From Verrucomicrobiaceae bacterium (lineage in GTDB: Bacteria; Verrucomicrobiota; Verrucomicrobiia; Verrucomicrobiales; Verrucomicrobiaceae): 48,040 bases of DNA. The translations under genes were made by a program, and so were the position numbers. Positions within the stretch are counted from its first letter, which is position 1. Each line of letters starts with the position of its first letter. Below the pieces are notes generated by a model. The model was not told the DNA's origin. It saw nothing but the letters and a program-made list of their open reading frames with translations, and made no database searches. This document shows positions 8,594-18,261 of the stretch, in pieces. The stretch lies in contig CANETF010000013.1 in assembly GCA_947440575.1 (NCBI GenBank), positions 1-48,040 of the forward strand, read 5' to 3'.

Positions 8594-10000
8594 ATGAATC
8601 TCTCACCCTTCACCACCACCCGCCGCGCCTGGTTGCGTCAAACCAGCGCGGGCTTTGGCGCGATGGCCCTGCATGGTCTGCTGAATGCGGCAACCAATCC
8701 ACTCGCAGTCCGCGCTCCGATGCTCCAGCCACGGGCGAAACGTGTCATCTTCCTCTTCATGTCCGGCGGTCCCTCGCAGATGGACCTTTTCGATCCGAAG
8801 CCGCTCATCCAGCAACGGCACGGCAAGTCAGTGAAGGCCCCGCTGCCGGAGCAGCATCGTCACGACAGCACGGATGGTTTGCTGGCCCTCGGCACCGACA
8901 TCCCGGTGCGGCCTCGCGGTCAGTCCGGACTCACGATCTCCGATCTGCTGCCGCACACCGCCGCCATCGCCGATGAGCTTTGCCTGCTGCGGGCCGTGCA
9001 TGCGGACAACAACCAGCACGGCCCCGCTTTGCTCCAGATGCACACCGGAGCCATCGCCGAGGCGCGGCCCTCGCTCGGCTCATGGATCAGCTACGGCCTC
9101 GGCACCGAAAACCAGAACCTGCCCGCCTTTCTCACCATCCATCCCGGCATCGACACGCGGAACTACAGCGCCTCCTTCCTGCCCGCTGCGCACCAGGGCA
9201 CGCCCGTGACGCTTCCGGCCAAGGTGAGCGATCCCGCCATCGCCTTCCTCACCGATCCAGCGACCGATGCCGCCTCCCAGCGGCGGCGCTTTGATTTCAT
9301 CCAGCGCATGAACCGCCGCCTGCTGGCGCAACATGACACGGATGCCCGCATGGAAGGAATGATCCACAGCCTGGAGACCGCCTTTCGCATGCAGACCGCC
9401 ACGCCGGATCTGGTCGATCTCTCGAAGGAAACCGAGGCCACGAAAAAGCTCTACGGCATCGGCGAAAAGACGACCGACAAAAACGGCCGCGCCTGCCTGC
9501 TCGCCCGTCGTTTCAGCGAGGCCGGTGTGCGCTTTGTGCAGGTCACTATGGACGGCTGGGATCACCACGGCGACATCCGCGGCGCTCTGCCAAAGAGTTG
9601 CGCCGCCAGCGACCTGCCTTGCGCCGGTTTGATCCGCGATCTGAAATCACGCGGCCTGCTGGAGGACACGCTCGTGGTCTGGAGCGGCGAGTTTGGTCGC
9701 ACCCCCTGGAGCCAAGACCTCAGCCGCACTGCGCCCATCGAAAAACATGGTCGCGAGCACCAGCCCGAAAGCTTCGGCGCTTGGATGGCTGGTGGCGGCG
9801 TGAAAGGTGGCCTCATGCATGGCGAGACCGACGAGTTCGGCTTCCGCCCGGTCTCCGGCAAAGTCCACCTTCACGACCTCCACGCCACCATCCTGCACCT
9901 GCTCGGCCTCGATCACGAACGCCTCACCTGGCGCCACCTCGGCCGCGATTTCCGCCTCACCGATGTCTATGGCGAAGTGGTGCGGGAGATCCTGGCGTGA
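8594..10000 (+). CDS. DUF1501 secreted protein, copy 2
   Basis: A 468-aa paralogue of the 4602-6053 product. I chose ATG 8594, five bases after the upstream stop; a TTG at 8585 in the same frame is less likely. The leader has a twin-arginine motif (TTRRAWLRQ, Arg at 10 and 11). Shared family motifs are FMSGGPSQMDLFDPKP, FVQVTMDGWDHHGD, WSGEFGRTPW and GREHQPESFGAWMAGGG. The gene completes a second PSCyt/DUF1501 pair. Sequence divergence between the two pairs suggests old duplication or separate acquisition, so the pairs may handle different substrates. Molecular function is not established for the family. Confidence 0.9.
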   Translation: MNLSPFTTTRRAWLRQTSAGFGAMALHGLLNAATNPLAVRAPMLQPRAKRVIFLFMSGGPSQMDLFDPKPLIQQRHGKSVKAPLPEQHRHDSTDGLLALGTDIPVRPRGQSGLTISDLLPHTAAIADELCLLRAVHADNNQHGPALLQMHTGAIAEARPSLGSWISYGLGTENQNLPAFLTIHPGIDTRNYSASFLPAAHQGTPVTLPAKVSDPAIAFLTDPATDAASQRRRFDFIQRMNRRLLAQHDTDARMEGMIHSLETAFRMQTATPDLVDLSKETEATKKLYGIGEKTTDKNGRACLLARRFSEAGVRFVQVTMDGWDHHGDIRGALPKSCAASDLPCAGLIRDLKSRGLLEDTLVVWSGEFGRTPWSQDLSRTAPIEKHGREHQPESFGAWMAGGGVKGGLMHGETDEFGFRPVSGKVHLHDLHATILHLLGLDHERLTWRHLGRDFRLTDVYGEVVREILA

Positions 10001-10029
10001 GCGGCTTGCCACGACGCACGATAAATGAT

Positions 10030-10046
10030 GGCGAAGAAGCTTCGCC
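10030..10046. other. intergenic hairpin after the second DUF1501 gene
   Basis: GGCGAAG-AAG-CTTCGCC forms a perfect 7-bp stem 30 bases after the DUF1501 stop. No run of T follows, so it is not a convincing intrinsic terminator. It may stabilise the 3' end of the upstream mRNA or be a remnant of a dispersed palindrome. Confidence 0.4.
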
Positions 10047-10086
10047 AGTTGTTGACGCGCCCATGACTCCAAGACTCCCCCAATCC

Positions 10087-11454
10087 ATGCGCTTCACACT
10101 CCCGATTCTCACCGTCTTCCTTCTCGCTCCCCTGACAGCCCTGCAAGCCGGGCAAGTCCGCACCGGAACGTGGACCGAAACATGGCCCGACAAGGACGGA
10201 CAGCTTCAAACCATGGAAGTCGTCGCCGAGCTGTGGACAGAGGCTTTCCAAGCCGATCTCGACGCGGATGGTCAGTTGCACATTCCCGCGCGGGAGATGC
10301 CTTATTACCTCGACGGGCCGCTGGTGATGAAATCCGGCCAGAAACTCACGGCGGATGCGAAGGCCGAGATTCGCCTTAAACCGGGCACCAACACCTGCAT
10401 GGTGCGCAATGAAAACATCTTCGGCTTTGCAGACCAACCCGTGTGCGAAGACACGCAGCGGGACTCCAACATCACCATCGAAGGCGGCATCTGGACCACG
10501 CTGGCGAACGGCGTCAAAGACAACCACGGCAATCAACGCGGTCATTCCTCGAAGCTCAAGCCCGTGCCCGGCAGCCACGGCGTCTTCTTGCTCCACAACG
10601 TCCGCAAGGTGAGCGTGCGCAACGTTACCGTGCGCCAGAGCAGGCCCTTCGCCATTCATCTCGGCAACATCCGCGACTTCACCGTCGATGGCCTCACGCT
10701 CGACCGTCACGGACGCGATGGCGTGCATGTCGATGGCCCTGCGAGCGATGGCGTCATCCGCAACGTCAGCGGCGATTCCCATGACGATCCTGTTTCGCTC
10801 ACCGCCTGGGATTGGAGGCAATACAGTGCGAGCTTTGGCCCCATCCATCATCTCACCATCGAGCACATCACCGGCGCTCCCGAAGCAACGCGCATCACCG
10901 ACGCCATCCGACTGCTCCCAGGCGTGAAACGCTTCAGCGGCGGCACTACACTCGACTGCCCCATCCACGACATCACCCTGCGTCACATCACCAACATCCG
11001 CGACTTCAAGCTCTACGACCAGCCGAACCTCGAAGCCGGTCGCGCCAACGACTTCAGCGCCGGCATCGGCACCCTGAAGAACATCGTCTTTGAAAACCTC
11101 ACCTTCCACCGCCCCGGCAGCATCCAGGTCCACGCCAACACCGACGACCTAACCGTTCGTGATGTAAAGTTGCTCTTCACGCCACCCGCCGACTATCACC
11201 TCGTCGAACTCGGTCCGAAGTCCGCCACTTACCAAGGCGCACCCGGCACCGATCCCTCGCGCTGGACGGAAATCTTCTCCCCCGACCTCGATTGCACCGT
11301 GCGCAATGTCAGCATCACCGGCGTCCGCACGCGGGACTCACAGGCCGATTTGCCCATCGATAAGGTCGTGAAGGTCATCGAGCAAAAACCCAACCCCGAC
11401 TACCCCAAGACCGCCCCGAAAGGCGGCACGGGCAAAGGCATGTGGATTCAGTGA
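10087..11454 (+). CDS. secreted GH28-like right-handed beta-helix protein
   Basis: A 455-aa protein from ATG 10087 (MRFTLPILTVFLLAPLTALQAG signal peptide); ATG 10063, eight codons earlier, is an alternative. From about residue 110 the sequence has the repeated Asn/Val ladder of pectin-lyase-like beta-helices (NITIEGG, VSVRNVTVRQS, FTVDGLTLDR, GVIRNVSGD). DGVHVDG at 211-217 followed by DSHDDPVSL (Asp 233-234) occupies the place of the NTDG and DD motifs of glycoside hydrolase family 28, so a polygalacturonase-type hydrolase is the best guess. The motifs are not exact, so activity and substrate are inference. It is the first of four consecutive secreted proteins on this strand. Confidence 0.75.
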   Translation: MRFTLPILTVFLLAPLTALQAGQVRTGTWTETWPDKDGQLQTMEVVAELWTEAFQADLDADGQLHIPAREMPYYLDGPLVMKSGQKLTADAKAEIRLKPGTNTCMVRNENIFGFADQPVCEDTQRDSNITIEGGIWTTLANGVKDNHGNQRGHSSKLKPVPGSHGVFLLHNVRKVSVRNVTVRQSRPFAIHLGNIRDFTVDGLTLDRHGRDGVHVDGPASDGVIRNVSGDSHDDPVSLTAWDWRQYSASFGPIHHLTIEHITGAPEATRITDAIRLLPGVKRFSGGTTLDCPIHDITLRHITNIRDFKLYDQPNLEAGRANDFSAGIGTLKNIVFENLTFHRPGSIQVHANTDDLTVRDVKLLFTPPADYHLVELGPKSATYQGAPGTDPSRWTEIFSPDLDCTVRNVSITGVRTRDSQADLPIDKVVKVIEQKPNPDYPKTAPKGGTGKGMWIQ

Positions 11455-11482
11455 TACGGGACTATCGCAAAAGATTTTTCGC

Positions 11483-14464
11483 ATGAGACTTACCGTCACC
11501 CTTCTCACCGCCCTGCTGCTGGCTCCGCTCGTAGGACTTCACGCTGCCGAGCCCTCGCTCATCGCCCATTGGTCCTTCGAGGAAGGCTCGGGTGATGTCT
11601 TGCAAGACAGGAGCGGGAACAAGCATGCCGGAACGATCCACGGGGCGACCTGGGTGCCATCGCCGCGTGGGCTGGCCTTGCACTTTGACGGCGTGGACGA
11701 CTACGTGGACATCGGTAAGGCCGAGAGCTTGAGAGTCGGCAGTGACTTCACTCTCACGGCCTGGGTCAACGCAGCGGATGTGAGCGGCCGGAACCGCCTG
11801 ATCCTGGGTGATACGGCGGGTCTCGCTGTCAATCGAAACTACAGCCTGCGCATTAACAATGGACGCCTGTATTTCGAAAACGGCGATGGCACGGCCAGCG
11901 AGGCCATCCAAGCCGCTGAGCCATTTCCTGTCGGCACCTGGCAATTTCTGGCCGTGGTTTTCGAGGGCCCCAGCTACTTCGTTTATCAGAACGGAAAAAT
12001 CATTCTCGAAGGAAAGGTTGGCACGCCGATCACGCCAACCCGCGGCGACATCCGCCGGATAGGTGGCTGGTCGGCAGGTTGGTTCAAGGGCGACATCGAT
12101 GAGATCCGGATCTACAAGCGGGCGCTGCCACAGCGCGAGCTGATGGCGCTCCTCGGCAACTCTGCCACCGCGGACTCGTTGCGGATGCTTCCGAGTTACC
12201 GCTATCTGAATAAGCAGATTGTCTGCGATCTGCGATGCGACGTGACGTTTGTCGGCGCGCCCGAGGCATCCGTTACGGTGCGCGATATGCGGGAGGAGAA
12301 GCCGATCAGGAGCCTGACAGCGCGATTGCAGGAGACGTCCCCCGGCTCGGGCCGCTGGCGGGGCGAGGCAATCATTTCCATGGATGGGTTCACGGGCGGC
12401 GAATATGAGATCACCACCACGGCGAGCACTCCGGCGGGCGAGACGCCGGGCAAGGTGACCACCCGATTTGTCTATCCGGACAAAGCGCCGGTCTGGGTCG
12501 GTTCGCGCGAGGGCATCAGCGATCAGGTCATCGCTCCGTTCACGGCGTTGCGGTCCACGAAGACCGCGCAAGGATGCACGGTCTCGCCCTGGGGACGGAC
12601 GTATGAGTTCGGCGCGACGCCGTTCGTGTCGCAGATCAGCAGCAAGGATGCCCCGATGCTGGCGGCACCGATGCGATTGCTGGCGCGGGTCAACGGTGCG
12701 GACGTTGTGTGGACGCCGGGGGTCTCGCAGCTCGCCGCGACCAGCGAAACCGCTTGTCGCATCTCCCAGAAACTCGAGGGCGCATCGGTGAGCGCCAATG
12801 TGACTACCACCATCGAGAGCGATGGCCTGGCGAAAATCGCGTGGGCTTTGCAAGCCGACAAACCCGTGACCCTTGATGAACTCGTGGTGGAAATCCCCCT
12901 GCGCAGCGAGCACGCCCGCTACCTGAACACCTGGCCCGATAGCACCGGTGCGATGGCTGGCACCTCGGGTGCGTTGACCGCCGATTATACGAGCAAATTC
13001 CAGCCCATGGTCTGGCTCGGCGATGAGGCCCGCGGCCTGCAATGGGTTTGTGAGTCCGAGCAAAACTGGTCTGTCGCGGACCCCGGCAAGGCGATCCAAA
13101 TCATCCGTCGCGGCGATGAAGTGGTCCTGCGGCTGAACCTTGTCACCACGCCGGTCACGCTCGCCGCGGGCGGGAAGCGGGATTACGTCTTCGGCCTGCT
13201 GGCCACCCCCGTCAAGCCGGTCACCGAGGATGCCTGGGACGCCCGCATCGTGCGCACGATTCGGTATGGCGAGGAGCTGGACCTGCCGGACATGAAGATC
13301 AACGGCAAGCCCGCCCTCGAGCACTACGCCGAGAAAGGCGCCCGTGCGATCATCGTCTGGAAATGGTGGAATGTCTTCGCCTACACCCGCCCGATCGGCG
13401 GCTACGAGGAGAAATTCCGTCGCCTGGTCAAGGAATGCCACCGCTACGGACTGAAAGTCCTCCCCTATGTCGGTGGCTTCCTGCTTTCCGGGAATGCGCC
13501 GGAAGCCATGTTCTTTGGCGACGAAATGCGCGTCCTTCCCAGCAAGGCGTATGCGGTTGGGAAACTGGGAGATCTGCCGCCTCAATCAACCATGTTGGCG
13601 TGCCAGCGCGGACCCTGGCAGGATTTTTTGGTGGACGGCATCGGCCGCCTGATCGACGACTACGATGTGGACGGTGTCTATCTGGACACCACCACAAGAC
13701 CCCTTCTGTGCGACAATGAACTGCACGGCTGTGGCTACCTTAAGCCCGATGGCTCGCGCGGAGGCGTTTACCCCGTGTTCTCCGTCCGCGACAACCTGCG
13801 CCGCATCTACACCGCCGTAAGAACCCGCAAGCCGGACGGTATCGTGGATGTGCATCCCTATGAATGCATGAACGCTCCCGGTATGGCCTGGGCAACGACC
13901 TACTGGAACGGCGAGCAGCTAAGGGCGAACGACTCCATACTCGACGCCCTGCCCTTGGAGCGCTTCCGCGCCGAGTTCATGGGCTACAACTGGGGTGTGC
14001 CGGCGGACCTCCTCTACTACAAGCTCAAGAACTATCGCCAAAGCGTCGCGCTCGCCATCCTTCACAATGTCCCGGTGCGGCCGGAGAAGCCTGCCGACCT
14101 GGACGCGATCTCCACGCTGTGGAAAGTCCGCGATGAATTCGGTGTCAAGCAGGCGCGCTGGCTGCCTTACTGGAGCAATCCGGATGTCGTGAAAGTCGAA
14201 ACCAAAGACTGCTACGTCAGCCTCTTCGCGCACCCTCAAGGCCGCGTGCTCGCCATCGTCTCCAACTTGAGCAAGGAGAAGACCGATGTGCGGCTGAGCT
14301 TGAATCTCGACAAGCTCGACCTGCCCGCAAACGTCAGCGCGAAAGACGTGGTCAGCAAAGCGGCGCTCAAAATCCGGAGCGGCGACATCACAATCAACGT
14401 TCCCGCACAGGACTACCGCATCGTGTGGATCGAGGCGGACACCGCACTCAATCCCAACAAGTGA
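11483..14464 (+). CDS. secreted LamG-domain protein with C-terminal TIM-barrel-like hydrolase region
   Basis: A 993-aa protein with a signal peptide (MRLTVTLLTALLLAPLVGLHA). Residues about 25-230 are a LamG/concanavalin A-like jellyroll (HWSFEEGSGD, LHFDGVDDYVDIG, FTLTAWVNAADVSG, GDIDEIRIYKRAL), a carbohydrate-binding fold. A beta-sandwich-like middle follows. From about residue 580 the pattern suits a glycoside-hydrolase-like barrel (ALEHYAEKGARAIIVWKWWN, LKVLPYVGGFLL, DYDVDGVYLDTT, GIVDVHPYECM, FMGYNWGVPADLLYY). Related domains are annotated as GH123/DUF6067-like in other bacteria, but I cannot confirm which. Candidate acids are the Asp residues of VDGVYLD. It starts 28 bp after the beta-helix gene and ends 7 bp before the next gene, so it is operonic. 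Confidence 0.75.
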   Translation: MRLTVTLLTALLLAPLVGLHAAEPSLIAHWSFEEGSGDVLQDRSGNKHAGTIHGATWVPSPRGLALHFDGVDDYVDIGKAESLRVGSDFTLTAWVNAADVSGRNRLILGDTAGLAVNRNYSLRINNGRLYFENGDGTASEAIQAAEPFPVGTWQFLAVVFEGPSYFVYQNGKIILEGKVGTPITPTRGDIRRIGGWSAGWFKGDIDEIRIYKRALPQRELMALLGNSATADSLRMLPSYRYLNKQIVCDLRCDVTFVGAPEASVTVRDMREEKPIRSLTARLQETSPGSGRWRGEAIISMDGFTGGEYEITTTASTPAGETPGKVTTRFVYPDKAPVWVGSREGISDQVIAPFTALRSTKTAQGCTVSPWGRTYEFGATPFVSQISSKDAPMLAAPMRLLARVNGADVVWTPGVSQLAATSETACRISQKLEGASVSANVTTTIESDGLAKIAWALQADKPVTLDELVVEIPLRSEHARYLNTWPDSTGAMAGTSGALTADYTSKFQPMVWLGDEARGLQWVCESEQNWSVADPGKAIQIIRRGDEVVLRLNLVTTPVTLAAGGKRDYVFGLLATPVKPVTEDAWDARIVRTIRYGEELDLPDMKINGKPALEHYAEKGARAIIVWKWWNVFAYTRPIGGYEEKFRRLVKECHRYGLKVLPYVGGFLLSGNAPEAMFFGDEMRVLPSKAYAVGKLGDLPPQSTMLACQRGPWQDFLVDGIGRLIDDYDVDGVYLDTTTRPLLCDNELHGCGYLKPDGSRGGVYPVFSVRDNLRRIYTAVRTRKPDGIVDVHPYECMNAPGMAWATTYWNGEQLRANDSILDALPLERFRAEFMGYNWGVPADLLYYKLKNYRQSVALAILHNVPVRPEKPADLDAISTLWKVRDEFGVKQARWLPYWSNPDVVKVETKDCYVSLFAHPQGRVLAIVSNLSKEKTDVRLSLNLDKLDLPANVSAKDVVSKAALKIRSGDITINVPAQDYRIVWIEADTALNPNK

Positions 14465-14471
14465 ATCCCCC

Positions 14472-17252
14472 ATGAAGCCAATCACCCTCCTCACCGCCCT
14501 CCTGATCGGCTCACTTTACCCCGCCCACGCCGACCTCGTCGCCCATTTCCGTTTCGATGACGATCTGAAGGACGTCACCGGTCAACACGATGGCCGCCCC
14601 GTCGATCCGAAGCTCGCGCCGTCCTTTGGCCCCGGACGCGTGGGCAGCGCGGTGGTGATCGAGAAGGTCAACGCGGGCATCGAGCTGGCGAATCCTTCGG
14701 CGATTGATTTCAGCCGCGACTTCACCCTCGCGACCTGGGTCAACGTGGGGAACTACTACGCGGAGATGCCGGTGCTCTTCAAAGGCCGCGCCGACCTGAC
14801 TGCCGCACCGGACAAGTTCTTCGGAGTCTTCGGCATCGAGGGAATGCAGGTGCATGGCGAGGGACAGGGCGAGTGGATCACGAACTTCCGAACCTCGAAC
14901 GGCCTCGTCCCGAATGACGGCGGATGGCATCACATCGCGGTGACCTATCGCGTGGCGGAGGCTCCGCACTTCACACTCTATGTGGACGGGCAGGGAAAGA
15001 CTCCCGCTGACAAAGGCACGTTCCGGGGCGGCGATTTCAAGCTGAAGCCCGATACGCCGGACAGCGTGCTGCGACTCGGCTGCCGCGCGGATGGCGATAC
15101 TTGGCGCTATGTGCGCTCGCATTTGCGTGGCCTGCTTGACGAACTCCAAATCTATAACGAGGCGCTGAAGGCGGAGGACATCCGCTTCCTCTTCGAGCAT
15201 CCCGGCAGCACGACGAAGCAACGTGAGGCAGTGACCTTCGCGACGCGGTTTCAGTTGGATCCAGGCCACCTCTGGCGTCCGCCCTTCGGCGTGGAGCGTG
15301 TCGGTCTGACGCCGGTGATCGTGCAATTCGCCAGCGACACGCACCCGGCCCCGGAGCATTGGCTCGCGGCGTATCGCGAAGGCAAGGAAGTGGAGCGGAA
15401 AGCGCTCGATGTGTCGGGAAATTCCCCCTTCACCGCCCGCGTGACTTTCACCACCTCGCCCGCGCCGGAGGAACTGGTGTTGCTCACGAAAACCAAGGAC
15501 GCAAACACGGTCGAGCTGGCCCGCTGGTCGGTCGAGCGTCCGGCCCTGGAGGCGGATGCGAAAGCGGTGGCCGATCCGGTGATGAACCCGGTCGATCTCG
15601 GCGCGATCCTGCCGCCGGCGGACTGGCTCGTGCTGGGGCCGGAGCAGCAGGCCCGCGTCATGGTCGCGGCCTTCTCCGCGAAGGAAACGATCTCCGGCGC
15701 GGAGGTGTTCGCGTGGTTTGAATCCGATCCCGAAAAGCCCATGAAAGCCGCCATCGAGCTGCGAAAGGGCATCCGCACCGAACTGAACCTCGCCTTGCCC
15801 TTTCCCGCCTCCAGCAAGGATCGCGACACGCTGCACGTGGCGCTCCGCGATGCGAAGGGCCGCGAACTTTGGCGCAAGACCCTCCGCACGATGCTCCTGC
15901 GAGAATCGCCGAAGCTGCCCGCGTTTGGAGCCATCGAAACCAAGCTGCGCTACGACTACCCGCTGCTCTCCTATTCCGGCCCCGACGAGGTCACCGAGAT
16001 GTCTTATGACAAGGCCTGGGCACCGGAGCGGAAGGATGTCGTCATCACATTGTCGAACGGCTCGCGCTTTGTCTTCTGGCGCGGCGCGGCCTACACGCCT
16101 TTCTGGGCCGGGAAACACAACACCGCGCTGAACTTCGAGTTCGCCGAAGCGCCCCGTCGCCCGGACGGGCTGGACTGCATCGATGCCGCTTCCGACAAAG
16201 AACTGCGCCGCAGCCGCGTCGAGATCCTCGAATCCACCGCCGCCCGCATCCACGTCCGCTGGACCGCACAGCCCTGCGACCTGAACTACAAGGTCTGGGG
16301 CGAGACGGCGACGGAGGATTTCTATTTTTACCCGGACGGCTTCGGTTCGCGCACCGTCACCCTGCAAACCGAACCCAAGGCCGAATACGAGATCGAGGAA
16401 CTGCTGATCCTCACCCCGCCCGCCGGCTATCCGCTCCGCGTGCTGCCGGAGAACCTCATCGACGTGCTCTTTCGCGATGGCACGAAGCGCGAGTTGAAGT
16501 TCCCGCTGCTCGACCAGGAGCGCGATTACGAGAAGCTGCTCTCGGGCGAACTGCCACCGCTCTACCGCATCCGCTTTGGCATCCGCGAGCCCTTGTCGGC
16601 CATCTATTTCAACCCCGGCTGGACGCGCCTGCCCTCGACCGCTTACCGCCCATTCTACAGCCAGGGCCAGATGGTCACGCCTTACTACTGGGGCAATCAT
16701 CTGCCGCTCGCCCGACGCAAGCCCACCGGCATCAATATCGACGACCTCGCCGCGATGACCCCCGCACACAACGCCATGATGTCCTGGGGCCACCGCCGTC
16801 CGCAGCCCCTCGAAAGCCGCACCGCCGAAATGCCCGATGCCCTCGGCGTCACTCGCAAGATGCAGGTCGAGAAATGGGCCTGGCTGATCGGCCTCAGCGA
16901 CGCCGACGACGCACGCCTCCTCGAATGGTCCCGCAGCTTCGCCACCCCGCCACTGATCAAGGTCGAAGGCGCAAGCTTTCAAAGCCCATCCTACAACACC
17001 GAACGCCGCGCCACGCTGCTCAAGGTCGAAAAGCCCGTCGTCACGCTAACGATCACCTCGAACACACCCTGTGTTTATCTCGTCTTCGAGCTTCAAAACG
17101 CCCCCAAGACGCTCTCACGCGTGGAACTGAACGGCCGCGACCTCACCGCCACCGACTACGCCTGGGACGGCCGCGTCTTCTGGCTCAACGCAACTTTGCG
17201 GGAAGCCGCAAACCTGCGGCTGACATTCCGCGATACCACCGCAAGCCACTGA
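14472..17252 (+). CDS. large secreted LamG-domain protein of unknown function
   Basis: A 926-aa protein with a signal peptide (MKPITLLTALLIGSLYPAHA). A LamG-type jellyroll covers about residues 22-240 (LVAHFRFDDDLKDVTGQHDG, FTLATWVNVGNYY, GWHHIAVTYRV, FTLYVDGQ, GLLDELQIYNEAL). After a linker, residues about 490-900 form an unrecognised domain rich in aromatic residues (FVFWRGAAYTPFWAG, EDFYFYPDGFGSRTV, IYFNPGWTRLP, MVTPYYWGNHLP). That pattern fits a large beta-sandwich or a lyase/hydrolase fold. No active-site motif was recognised. The gene is 7 bp from its upstream neighbour and 4 bp from the next, which makes cotranscription very likely. A role in extracellular glycan binding or cleavage is inferred from the LamG domain and the neighbours. 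Confidence 0.7.
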   Translation: MKPITLLTALLIGSLYPAHADLVAHFRFDDDLKDVTGQHDGRPVDPKLAPSFGPGRVGSAVVIEKVNAGIELANPSAIDFSRDFTLATWVNVGNYYAEMPVLFKGRADLTAAPDKFFGVFGIEGMQVHGEGQGEWITNFRTSNGLVPNDGGWHHIAVTYRVAEAPHFTLYVDGQGKTPADKGTFRGGDFKLKPDTPDSVLRLGCRADGDTWRYVRSHLRGLLDELQIYNEALKAEDIRFLFEHPGSTTKQREAVTFATRFQLDPGHLWRPPFGVERVGLTPVIVQFASDTHPAPEHWLAAYREGKEVERKALDVSGNSPFTARVTFTTSPAPEELVLLTKTKDANTVELARWSVERPALEADAKAVADPVMNPVDLGAILPPADWLVLGPEQQARVMVAAFSAKETISGAEVFAWFESDPEKPMKAAIELRKGIRTELNLALPFPASSKDRDTLHVALRDAKGRELWRKTLRTMLLRESPKLPAFGAIETKLRYDYPLLSYSGPDEVTEMSYDKAWAPERKDVVITLSNGSRFVFWRGAAYTPFWAGKHNTALNFEFAEAPRRPDGLDCIDAASDKELRRSRVEILESTAARIHVRWTAQPCDLNYKVWGETATEDFYFYPDGFGSRTVTLQTEPKAEYEIEELLILTPPAGYPLRVLPENLIDVLFRDGTKRELKFPLLDQERDYEKLLSGELPPLYRIRFGIREPLSAIYFNPGWTRLPSTAYRPFYSQGQMVTPYYWGNHLPLARRKPTGINIDDLAAMTPAHNAMMSWGHRRPQPLESRTAEMPDALGVTRKMQVEKWAWLIGLSDADDARLLEWSRSFATPPLIKVEGASFQSPSYNTERRATLLKVEKPVVTLTITSNTPCVYLVFELQNAPKTLSRVELNGRDLTATDYAWDGRVFWLNATLREAANLRLTFRDTTASH

Positions 17253-17256
17253 ACTC

Positions 17257-18261
17257 ATGAAACCCGCCCTCACACTCCTCACTGCTCTGCTGCTCACAGA
17301 GCTCTTCGCCCAGGCTCAGCAGCCAAACCCACCCGCCGCAACCGTGCACGACCGGCTCTGGCTTTTCGCCTGCCCGCCCGGAGGGGGCGCGGAGTATCTC
17401 GAAATGGCCGGAGTGCGCGGCGGCTCCCGTATGACCCCGGTGGAGGGTGCTCACTGGCTCGGTCTGAAGAACCTTCTTTTCGTCACCCAGGACCACACCC
17501 GCCCCAAAGCCATGTGGACCGAAAGCAAGTGGAAGGCGAAGACCACCATGGAGCAATGGGCCATCTCCTTCGAATCCATGCAACAGGTCAACTGGTCCGC
17601 CGTCGGCTCCAGCGGTGGCGGCGGACTGAAGACCTTGCCCGACATCCTGACGCTGGCGAAGCGTTACCCGAACTTCACCGGCATCTATCTCGACGACTTC
17701 GTCAAAGACCGCACCAAACGCCCCGATGGTCGCTTCTCCGGCAAACCTGCCATGACGGACGACGAGTTGAAGGCCATGCGGGAAAAAGCCGCCAAACTCG
17801 GGCGTCCCATGGATATCTGGACCACCATTTACACCTATGATCTCGACCCCCAGCACGCCGATCACACGCATTGCGAGCCGCCGCTGGTCGATTCGATGAA
17901 GCACTTCGACGTGATCGTGCTCTGGACCTGGGAAAGCGCCGATTTGCGCGACCTCGAAAAGAACCTCGCCCGTCTGGAGGCGGTGAAGCCGAAGAGCACC
18001 CGCATCGCCCTCGGCATCTACCTCTGGGACTACGTCGGCATCGACGAGAAAAAGAAAGCCGATCCGACCTACAAATTCGGCAAGCCCGTGCCACTCGACC
18101 TCATGGAACACCAGTGCAGCCTCGGGCTCAAGTGGCTAAATGAAGGCCGCGTCTCAGACCTCGTCATTCTGGGCAACTCCCATCTCGATATCGGCTGCCC
18201 GTCCGCTCCATGGATGCGTGACTGGATCAAGAAACACAGGGACGAAAAACTGAACCGATAA
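17257..18261 (+). CDS. secreted protein of unknown function, barrel-like
   Basis: A 334-aa protein with a signal peptide (MKPALTLLTALLLTELFAQAQ) whose start nearly repeats those of the two LamG genes upstream. I do not recognise a named family. Alternating strand/helix patterns and motifs such as FTGIYLDDFV, MDIWTTIYTYDLD, FDVIVLWTWESADL and ALGIYLWDYVG look like a TIM-barrel scaffold, and IYLDDFV recalls catalytic strand ends of glycosidases. Starting 4 bp after the preceding stop, it is probably the last gene of a four-gene secretory operon (10087-18261). It could be an enzyme acting on oligosaccharides released by its neighbours, but nothing in the sequence fixes a substrate. Confidence 0.7.
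   Translation: MKPALTLLTALLLTELFAQAQQPNPPAATVHDRLWLFACPPGGGAEYLEMAGVRGGSRMTPVEGAHWLGLKNLLFVTQDHTRPKAMWTESKWKAKTTMEQWAISFESMQQVNWSAVGSSGGGGLKTLPDILTLAKRYPNFTGIYLDDFVKDRTKRPDGRFSGKPAMTDDELKAMREKAAKLGRPMDIWTTIYTYDLDPQHADHTHCEPPLVDSMKHFDVIVLWTWESADLRDLEKNLARLEAVKPKSTRIALGIYLWDYVGIDEKKKADPTYKFGKPVPLDLMEHQCSLGLKWLNEGRVSDLVILGNSHLDIGCPSAPWMRDWIKKHRDEKLNR

Noticed and set aside
14511..16982. Very long open frame on the minus strand opposite the second LamG gene
   Set aside because: It is antisense to a gene with a signal peptide and LamG motifs. The long frame follows from high GC and codon bias; its translation has no recognisable domain. The same applies to the minus-strand frames at 11462-13585 and 19004-21703.
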